Shown here one piece after another: positions 57,241 to 64,000 of a stretch of 64,000 nucleotides of DNA. Every line of letters begins with the position of its first letter. Position 1 is the first letter of the stretch. Under the pieces are notes generated by a model that saw nothing but the letters and a program-made list of their open reading frames with translations, ran no database searches and was not told the DNA's origin. The position numbers and the translations under genes were made by a program. Source of the stretch: Amycolatopsis cihanbeyliensis. GTDB taxonomy: Bacteria; Actinomycetota; Actinomycetes; Mycobacteriales; Pseudonocardiaceae. The stretch is taken from positions 2,572,501 through 2,636,500 of the forward strand of contig NZ_VFML01000001.1 in assembly GCF_006715045.1 (NCBI RefSeq). Direction: 5' to 3'.

Positions 57241-58419
57241 GTGACCTCGGGCATTGGGCGCACGCTACGGCAGATCCGTAACGCCCGCGGGAAGTCGCTT
57301 GCCGTGGTGGCCGGGCTGGCTGGAATCTCGCCGTCGTACCTGTCCCGGCTGGAGTCCGGTGAACGAGCGCTGGACCGCCGGTCGCTGATCGTCGCGCTGG
57401 CGAACGCGCTGGACGTGGCACCCAGTGAGATCACCGGCACCACGGTGATCCCGGCTGGGGAACTGGACGAGGACAGGTCGTTGAACGAGGTGCGGCTCGC
57501 CCTGCTCTCGGTGAGCATGGAGGAGCCACGCGGTGCGGTGGCCCCGCTCACGGCGCTGACCGCGCGGGCCACCGAAGTGCTGATGGCACAACGGGACTGC
57601 GACTACACCCTGGCGGGAACGAAGCTGCCCGCGCTGATCCGCGACCTGCACACCACCCTCGCCGCGGGCAGGGACGAGCGGGAGTTGCTGCGGCTGCTCG
57701 TGCTGACCCACGTGCAGGGCACGCAGGCATGGCTGTGCGATATCGGCGCGAACCTCGACCTGGCCTGGCAGGCAGCCACGCTGGCCAGGCAAGCCGCGCA
57801 ACGGCTCGACGAGCCGATCTACAACGCGGTGAGCACCTTCGGCACGGCCTTCGGGCTGATCGGCGCCGGCGGATTCGACCTCGCCGCGCACGCCCTGGAC
57901 GACGCCGATCCCGGCACGGCGACGCCGGAGGGGATGCAGATGTCCGGGATGCTGGCCCTGACCTCCTCCCTCGTGTCGGCGGCCAGCGGGCAGCGGGCGA
58001 CCAGGGTCGCCGCCCTCGAGCAAGCACGGGACCTGGCCGTGCGGACCGGTGAGGGCAATGCCATGTGGTTCGGCTTCGGACCGTCGAACGTGGGCGTGTG
58101 GCGGATGTCGGTTGCGCTGGAAGCCGGCGAGCACGCCGCCGCCGCCAAGATCGCCGGCACGGTGGACCCGGACGCGTTGCCCTCGCCCACCCGGAAGTCG
58201 GCCTACTACCGCGAGTACGGCCGGGCGCTGGCCCGGCTGCCGAAGCAGCGGGAGGCGGCGGTACGGATGCTGCGTGAGGCCGAACGGATCTCTCCCGCGC
58301 GGATCCACCGGCACCCGTTCATGCGCTCCGTCCTCGCCGAGTTGCTGGCCCGGGCCAAGCGCGACGCCACCGGACGGGAACTGCGCGGCATGGCCTACCG
58401 TGCCGGGCTGCACGTGTGA
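57241..58419 (+). CDS. XRE-type regulator with TPR-like sensor domain
   Basis: A 392-residue protein. Residues ~7-62 form a helix-turn-helix (LRQIRNARGKSLAVVAGLAG, ISPSYLSRLESGERALDRRS). The rest is helical with repeats (DLAWQAATLARQAAQRLDEP, RATRVAALEQARDLAVRTGE, REAAVRMLREAERISPARIH), like TPR-bearing XRE regulators of Pseudonocardiaceae and Streptomyces. GTG at 57241. Two small genes follow on the same strand, a common arrangement in this group. Ligand unknown, possibly a peptide. Confidence 0.85.
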   Translation: MTSGIGRTLRQIRNARGKSLAVVAGLAGISPSYLSRLESGERALDRRSLIVALANALDVAPSEITGTTVIPAGELDEDRSLNEVRLALLSVSMEEPRGAVAPLTALTARATEVLMAQRDCDYTLAGTKLPALIRDLHTTLAAGRDERELLRLLVLTHVQGTQAWLCDIGANLDLAWQAATLARQAAQRLDEPIYNAVSTFGTAFGLIGAGGFDLAAHALDDADPGTATPEGMQMSGMLALTSSLVSAASGQRATRVAALEQARDLAVRTGEGNAMWFGFGPSNVGVWRMSVALEAGEHAAAAKIAGTVDPDALPSPTRKSAYYREYGRALARLPKQREAAVRMLREAERISPARIHRHPFMRSVLAELLARAKRDATGRELRGMAYRAGLHV

Positions 58420-58553
58420 CCTGCCTGACCTCTAGGCCATCCGTGGGTGTTTTGCCGGTCTTGCCTCCCTGGCAAACGCCCAGGCGAGACGCGAATCACC
58501 CTCGATAGCGTGAACCGAAGAACCCAGGCCACACAGCACGGATCGGTCGACCG

Positions 58554-58748
58554 ATGAGGCGCAAACATGCGCCGCCCGTGGAGTTCGCGGGCCGGCGCGC
58601 CAAGCCCGACGACCTGAAGTCCTGGAGCGTGCCGGATCGCAACATCCGCACCTGCTTCCACTGCCGGACCACCTACGCCACCTCGGCGGACGCGACCCGG
58701 TGCGAGCAGTTGCACGAGGCCGCCGACGACCGGGCACGCGACCACTGA
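58554..58748 (+). CDS. Small CxxC protein downstream of the XRE/TPR regulator
   Basis: A 64-residue ORF starting at the ATG at 58554. It is basic at the N-terminus and holds NIRTCFHCRTTYATSADATR followed by CEQLHEAADD, with Cys at about 34, 37 and 50 and His36 and His54, suggesting a zinc-ribbon-like fold. Unknown family. The 19-nt gap to the next small ORF and its strong ribosome site suggest one transcript. Confidence 0.6.
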   Translation: MRRKHAPPVEFAGRRAKPDDLKSWSVPDRNIRTCFHCRTTYATSADATRCEQLHEAADDRARDH

Positions 58749-58767
58749 CCTATCGAGGAGCTCCACC

Positions 58768-58950
58768 GTGAAACACGTCGACGCGCAGGAACCGGACCAG
58801 ACCGGCCTGATCGGCTTCAACGCCGAATTCGAACGCGCGCGGAGGGAACGAGAACACTGGTCCGCCGAGCAGCGCAGGATCGAGGCCGAGCAGTTGCTGG
58901 AGCAGATCTACCTCGCCCAGACCTGGCACGGCCCCGGCGACCCCCGCTGA
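58768..58950 (+). CDS. Small acidic helical protein
   Basis: A 60-residue ORF with GTG at 58768 and GAGGAG 7 nt upstream. The sequence is strongly helical and charged (FERARREREHWSAEQRRIEA, EQLLEQIYLAQTWHGPGDPR), suggesting a coiled-coil or protein-binding peptide. Unknown function. Same strand and probably same transcript as the CxxC protein and the XRE regulator. Confidence 0.65.
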   Translation: MKHVDAQEPDQTGLIGFNAEFERARREREHWSAEQRRIEAEQLLEQIYLAQTWHGPGDPR

Positions 58951-59193
58951 CGATCCGACCCCGGGTTCCTCGCGCCACCATTCCGGCGTCGCAAGGGCCG
59001 AACGGGTGAACCGTCGGACAATCCTTTTCCGGAGCATGAATCGATTTTGGCCGCCGTCGTCCCAGCGCAGCAGGCCGCTGAGCCGATCGGCCCAACCATT
59101 CTGATGTTCCACGGGAAACAATTCACACGCAGCACACACGATCCGAGCACGCCGCCGCCGGATCCCGATAAACTGCTGACCCTGGACGTGCGT

Positions 59194-59484
59194 TTGGTCA
59201 CGGAGGCCGCGGGATCAGGAAACCATCGACAGCTGGTACGAAAAGCTCAACGACGATATCGCGGCGGCCGAACGCAATGCGAACACGCTGACGTTGTTCG
59301 ATGTATTCGCGGGATGCGACCTGACGGCTTACGACGGGGACTTGTCACAACTGGCTCGCACGATAGCTCGATCGTGGCAAGGGTTGCTTTGTTCGGCGTT
59401 CCCCGAACGGCGGTTCATCGTCGAGGTTCTCGACGATGAACGATCGTACGGCCCGCAGGTCACATTCTTCCAGGAGACTTCGAG

Positions 59485-59488
<4 letters not shown>
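59194..59488 (+). pseudogene. Frameshifted small hypothetical gene
   Basis: The frame ending at 59488 reads QETIDSWYEKLNDDIAAAER continuing to EVLDDERSYGPQVTFFQETSS, which looks like a real protein, but it has no ATG/GTG/TTG start until 59294, deep inside that sequence. The upstream frame (TTG at 59194, VTEAAG...) joins it if one G is removed from the GGG run at 59211-59213, giving a ~97-residue protein (MVTEAADQETIDSWYEKL). This fits a one-base insertion: a pseudogene or a sequencing error. The stop shares CTAG with ychF. Confidence 0.5.
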
Positions 59489-60567
<1,079 letters not shown>

Positions 60568-60603
60568 GACCCGGGAGTCTACGGGTAGGGCCTGCCGCCC
60601 TGA

Positions 60604-60813
60604 TCAGCCCTCATCCTCCTCGTCGCCGCCGTCACCCTCGTCGCCGCCGTCACCCTCGTCGCCGCCGTCCTGGCCACCGTTGTCTTCCTGCTGGGTTCCG
60701 CCGTCGCCGCCGCCTTCGCCGGTATCGTTGCAGGCGGACGCGAAGCCGATCGCCCCCACCGCCGCGACGATCGCGCCGAACGTACGTAGCCGCTTGCCCG
60801 CGGAGATACTCAT
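60604..60813 (-). CDS. Small acidic lipoprotein with Gly-Asp repeats
   Basis: A 69-residue lipoprotein. Signal peptide RLRTFGAIVAAVGAIGFASAC with Cys28 as lipid site; the mature part is almost only Gly, Asp and Glu (GGDEGDGGDEGDGGDEEDEG). DNA repeats of 18 bp encode it (60618-60669), so it may vary in length between strains. Role unknown; an acidic surface peptide could bind cations. It follows ychF on the same strand in reverse order. Confidence 0.65.
   Translation of the reverse strand: MSISAGKRLRTFGAIVAAVGAIGFASACNDTGEGGGDGGTQQEDNGGQDGGDEGDGGDEGDGGDEEDEG
60618..60669. repeat. 18-bp tandem repeat within the acidic lipoprotein
   Basis: CCTCGTCGCCGCCGTCAC occurs in two perfect copies and a third, 16-of-18 partial copy, coding for GDEGDG-type repeats on the minus strand. 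Length variation would be in frame because 18 is a multiple of three. Confidence 0.85.
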
Positions 60814-60918
60814 GGGTCGAGCCTAGGGACGAACCGGGCAGGCCGCACGACCGGCCACCGGACGGTCACGTCGGATTCCCGCCAGTCGGACTCGTGACCA
60901 GGTGGCAGGATCGAAGAC

Positions 60919-62484
60919 ATGCAATCCACGACCGCTTCGAGCCCGGCACCTACCGCCGATGGCTGGGGCATCTGGCACGACACCGAGCGGTGCTACCGGG
61001 CGGTGATGTCCCGGGACGCCCGCTTCGACGGGCAGTTCATCACGGCGGTCCGTACCACCGGGATCTACTGCCGCCCATCCTGCCCGGCGCTGACGCCGAA
61101 AGCGCAGAACGTGCGGTTCTTCCCGACCTCGGCGGCGGCCCAGGCCAACGGTTTCCGGGCCTGCCGGCGTTGCCTGCCCGACGCGGTTCCCGGCTCGCCG
61201 GAATGGAACGTGCGGGCGGACCTGGCGGCGCGGGCGATGCGGCTGATCGCCGACGGCACGGTGGACCGGGAGGGGGTCCCCGGCCTTGCGCACCGGCTCG
61301 GCTACTCGGAACGCCAGCTGGGTCGGGTACTGACCGCCGAGCTCGGCGCCGGGCCGCTGGCACTGGCCAGGGCGCACCGCGCGCACTCGGCCCGGCTGCT
61401 GATCGAGATGTCCGAGCTGCCGCTCACCGACGTCGCGTTCGCCTCGGGGTTCACCAGCGTGCGGCAGTTCAACGACACGATCCGCGAGGTGTTCGCGACC
61501 ACCCCCTCCCAGTTGCGGGCGACGGCCACGGCGGCCCGCCGCCGGGCCGAGTCGGCCTCGGATGATCCGGCACCCACCAGTGGCACCCGGCTGAACCTGC
61601 GGCTGCCGTTCCGGGCGCCGTTCGACGGCGCGGGCATCCTGTCCTTCCTCGCCGCCCGCGCGGTCACCGGCGTCGAGCAGGTGAGCACCGATGAGGGCGG
61701 CGCGGTGACCGGCTACGCCCGCACGCTGCGGCTGGCGCACGGCGGCGGCAGCGCGTGGCTCACCCCGCGGGCCGACCACGTGCGGTGCGAGCTGCGGCTC
61801 GCCGACGTGCGCGACCTCGGCAGCGCGGTCACCCGGGTACGCAGGCTGCTGGACCTGGACGCGGACCCGGACGCGGTGAACACCGTGCTCGGGGCCGATC
61901 CCTCGCTCGCCCCGCTGGTCGCGGCGGTGCCGGGAATCCGGGTACCCGGTGCCGTGGACGGCGCCGAGCTGGTGTTGCGCGCCATGCTCGGTCAGCAGGT
62001 CTCGGTCGCCGCGGCGCGCACGGCCGCGGGCACGCTGGCCGCCGAGCTCGGCGAACCGCTTCCGGTCGACACGGACGGCCCAGCCGTGCTGTTTCCCGAC
62101 CCGGACGCCGTCGCCGCCCATGCGGAGGAGGTTCTGCGTGGCCCCCGGCGGCGGATCGCGGCCATCCGCGACGTCGCGGGCATGCTGGCCACCGGCGAGT
62201 TGGACGTGCATGTCGGCAGGGAAGCCGAGGAACTGCGCGCGGAGCTGCTCGCGGCGCCGGGAATCGGGCCGTGGACGGCGGACTACGTCCTGATGCGCGT
62301 GCTCGGCGCGCCGGACCTGCTGTTGACCGGTGACCTCGTGCTGCGCCGGGGCGCGCGGGCACTGGGCATCGACCCCGAGCGGCTCACCACCCACGCACAG
62401 ACCTGGCGCCCCTGGCGTTCGTACGCGGGTATGCACCTGTGGCGCGCGGGCGCCGACACTACTGGGAAGGAACGGCAGTCATGA
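60919..62484 (+). CDS. Ada-AlkA fusion: methyl sensor and DNA glycosylase
   Basis: A 521-residue protein. Residues 1-90 match the Ada methyl-phosphotriester domain with zinc cysteines Cys51, Cys55, Cys82 and Cys85 ([12 protein letters not shown]). An AraC helix-turn-helix follows at ~100-200 ([20 protein letters not shown]). The C-terminal half is an AlkA 3-methyladenine DNA glycosylase ([51 protein letters not shown] with the catalytic Asp in GD). It both senses and repairs alkylation. ATG at 60919. It overlaps ogt as ATGA. Confidence 0.92.
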   Translation: MQSTTASSPAPTADGWGIWHDTERCYRAVMSRDARFDGQFITAVRTTGIYCRPSCPALTPKAQNVRFFPTSAAAQANGFRACRRCLPDAVPGSPEWNVRADLAARAMRLIADGTVDREGVPGLAHRLGYSERQLGRVLTAELGAGPLALARAHRAHSARLLIEMSELPLTDVAFASGFTSVRQFNDTIREVFATTPSQLRATATAARRRAESASDDPAPTSGTRLNLRLPFRAPFDGAGILSFLAARAVTGVEQVSTDEGGAVTGYARTLRLAHGGGSAWLTPRADHVRCELRLADVRDLGSAVTRVRRLLDLDADPDAVNTVLGADPSLAPLVAAVPGIRVPGAVDGAELVLRAMLGQQVSVAAARTAAGTLAAELGEPLPVDTDGPAVLFPDPDAVAAHAEEVLRGPRRRIAAIRDVAGMLATGELDVHVGREAEELRAELLAAPGIGPWTADYVLMRVLGAPDLLLTGDLVLRRGARALGIDPERLTTHAQTWRPWRSYAGMHLWRAGADTTGKERQS

Positions 62485-62984
62485 ACATCGCACATTGGTC
62501 CACTATGGATACACCGGCCGGCCCGTTCACCGCCGTGGTCGCCACGGACGGCGCCGTGCTGGCCTCCGGCTGGACCGCGGAGGTCGACCTGCTCGCCGAG
62601 GCGATCGCGCCCTCGTTACGCCCGGCCGAACTCCGGCAGCGGCGTGACCTCGGCGAGGTGAGCACGGCGATTCGCCGGTACCACGCGGGCGAGTTCGACG
62701 CGGTGGACGGCGTCGAGGTCCGGCAGCGGTCCGGGGAGTTCCGCGAACACGCCTGGCAGGTGCTGCGGACGGTTCCGGCTGGCAAGCGGTTGAGCTACGC
62801 CGACTATGCCGAGTTGCTGGGGCGCCCTTCGGCGGTCCGCGCCGCCGCGTCGGCCTGTGCCCGCAACGCCGCCGCCCTGTTCGTTCCCTGCCACCGGGTG
62901 CTGCGGACCGGCGGGGGCCTCGGTGGGTTCCGGTGGGGCGTGGACGTGAAGCGCTGGCTGCTGAACCACGAATCCCCCCGGTGA
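62481..62984 (+). CDS. ogt: Methylated-DNA-protein cysteine methyltransferase
   Basis: A 167-residue O6-alkylguanine-DNA alkyltransferase. Active-site motif PCHRV with Cys137, preceded by [14 protein letters not shown] and followed by GGLGGFRWG. The Arg finger [11 protein letters not shown] is present. The ATG overlaps the Ada-AlkA stop (ATGA). It removes methyl groups from O6-guanine, complementing AlkA, so the pair makes an adaptive-response operon. Confidence 0.95.
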   Translation: MNIAHWSTMDTPAGPFTAVVATDGAVLASGWTAEVDLLAEAIAPSLRPAELRQRRDLGEVSTAIRRYHAGEFDAVDGVEVRQRSGEFREHAWQVLRTVPAGKRLSYADYAELLGRPSAVRAAASACARNAAALFVPCHRVLRTGGGLGGFRWGVDVKRWLLNHESPR

Positions 62985-62999
62985 CCACCGCGGAGCGGG

Positions 63000-64000
63000 T
63001 CAGGCGGTGAGTTCGAGGGTGGAGCCGGTGCGGGCCTTGCGCACCCGCAGGCGGGTCGGGATCCGCTGGCGCAGCTCCTCCACGTGCGACACCAGGCCGA
63101 CGACCCGGCCACCGGCACGCAACTCGTCCAGCACGTCCATCACCACGTCCAGGGTCTCGGCGTCCAGCGTGCCGAAGCCCTCGTCGACGAACAGCGTGTC
63201 CAGCAGGGCCCCGCCGGTCTCGGCGGCCACCACGTCGGCGAGACCGAGCGCCAGCGCCAGGGAGGCCAGGAAGGACTCGCCCCCGGACAGGGTCTTCGCC
63301 GGCCGTACCGCACCGGAGTAGTCGTCCAGCACGTCCAGCCCGAGGCCGCCGCGCCGTCCCCAGGATCCGGCCGCGTCGGAGTGCACGAAGGAGTACCGGC
63401 CCTGGCTCATCGTGTGCAGCCGCACGGTCGCCGCCACCGCGACCTCCTCCAGCCGGGCGGCGAGCACGTAGGACCGCAGGGACATCTTGCGGGCGTTCTG
63501 CCCCCGGCCGTTGACCACGTCGGTCAGCGCGTCCAGCTCGGCGAACTCAGCCTCGGCGGGCGCGAGCCGCGCCTCGGCCTCGGCGAAGCGCTCGGCGAGC
63601 CGCTCCAGCGTCCGCGCCCGCTCGGTGGCGGCCCGGAGCGTGGCCACCGCGGCCTCCGCGGTGGCCTGTGCTTGCCGCGCGGATTCCCGCGCCGCGTCGA
63701 GGTCCACTTCCTCGTCCGGCGACACCCCGCTGAGCTCGGGCTCCGCCAGCACCGCCCGCGCCGCGGCCTCGGCGGACTCCGCGTCGGAAAGCCGCCGCTC
63801 CAGCTCGGTGATCGCCGAGTCCGCCCGCGCGGCCGACCGCGCCGCCTCGACCGTGTCGAAACCGGCCTCCCGTACCGCGGTATCCACCGCGGCCCGCTGC
63901 TCGTCCAGCGCCTGCTGCGCACTCGCCCGCGCCGACCGCGCCTCGGCGAGCGCGTCCAGCGCCTCGACCACGGCGACCAGATGCGCGCGCCGCGCGGCCA
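63000..64000 (-). CDS. sbcC: SbcC-type DNA repair ATPase, 3' part
   Basis: C-terminal ~333 residues of a SMC-like ATPase; the start lies beyond the window edge. A long Ala/Arg/Glu-rich coiled coil (AARAVLAEPELSG, ARESARQAQATAEAAVATLR) leads to a C-terminal ABC domain: signature LSGGESFLASLALALGLAD, Walker B TLFVDEGFGTLD, and a final GLVSHVEELRQRI. With SbcD it cleaves hairpins and processes double-strand breaks. Next to ogt and Ada-AlkA it completes a DNA-repair cluster. Confidence 0.9.
   Translation of the reverse strand, partial: AARRAHLVAVVEALDALAEARSARASAQQALDEQRAAVDTAVREAGFDTVEAARSAARADSAITELERRLSDAESAEAAARAVLAEPELSGVSPDEEVDLDAARESARQAQATAEAAVATLRAATERARTLERLAERFAEAEARLAPAEAEFAELDALTDVVNGRGQNARKMSLRSYVLAARLEEVAVAATVRLHTMSQGRYSFVHSDAAGSWGRRGGLGLDVLDDYSGAVRPAKTLSGGESFLASLALALGLADVVAAETGGALLDTLFVDEGFGTLDAETLDVVMDVLDELRAGGRVVGLVSHVEELRQRIPTRLRVRKARTGSTLELTA

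Noticed and set aside
60618..60669. 18-bp tandem repeat as a possible CRISPR array
   Set aside because: Units are directly adjacent with no spacers and encode Gly/Asp residues; a coding repeat, not CRISPR.

Overview
The window comes from a high-GC actinobacterium. The markers are MtrA/MtrB/LpqB, a WhiB-family Fe-S regulator, the mycothiol enzyme MshB, a TobH-type sugar isomerase-domain protein, sortase-E-type sorting signals, an iron box of the IdeR/DtxR type, and many GTG/TTG starts with strong Shine-Dalgarno sites. Gene content and order fit the family Pseudonocardiaceae (Amycolatopsis/Prauserella/Saccharomonospora-like) best. This is inferred from gene content and is not a verified identification.

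Layout. 1-11.8 kb: end-truncated HAD phosphatase, Rv3235-type protein, secA, hpf, comF, lpqB-mtrB-mtrA, an IclR regulator and tmk. This is a conserved actinobacterial housekeeping block matching, from memory, the M. tuberculosis Rv3235-Rv3247c neighbourhood. 12-20 kb: a small membrane protein, an XRE regulator with a candidate operator, ahcY, a large membrane protein with a degenerate lipase-like motif, a sortase-E substrate and an amino acid permease. 20-30 kb: CDF transporter, then manA, tobH, a Trm112-like protein, manB and a DUF3499 protein (mannose activation), a degenerate zincin, a large GT2-membrane fusion and whiB2. 30-43.5 kb: M50 protease, hypotheticals, mshB, an opp peptide-uptake locus (oppDF fusion convergent to oppABC), lpqW-like and typA, with mshB/lpqW/typA in the same order as M. 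tuberculosis Rv1165-Rv1171. 43.5-47 kb: an iron-box gene for a small Cys-rich protein, one intact IS5-type element, a YciI protein, trpS behind a Trp leader-peptide attenuator, a NUDIX hydrolase and a 138-bp palindrome. 47-52.3 kb: a two-component system, a divergent LolA-like protein and an ABC exporter. 52.3-56.1 kb: thiamine ABC importer thiBPQ under a TPP riboswitch. 56-59.5 kb: pterin dehydratase, small membrane proteins, an XRE/TPR regulator with two small genes and a frameshifted ORF. 59.5-64 kb: ychF, an acidic repeat lipoprotein, an Ada-AlkA fusion, ogt and the 3' part of sbcC.

How the genes work together. SecA exports LpqB, OppA, LpqW and ThiB, which carry lipoprotein signals. MtrAB-LpqB links envelope status to transcription. 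ManA and ManB supply mannose-1-phosphate for glycolipids, and LpqW is a known regulator of that pathway in mycobacteria. MshB makes mycothiol. Ada-AlkA, Ogt and SbcC form a DNA-repair cluster. No CRISPR array, rRNA, tRNA, prophage or obvious antiviral island was seen.

The most interesting less-described signals are the iron-box/Cys-rich small protein pair, the two-Trp leader with a four-segment attenuator before trpS, the TCTCAG repeat operator between the response regulator and the LolA-like gene, the large palindrome after the kinase gene, and convergent genes that share a CTAG across both stop codons.
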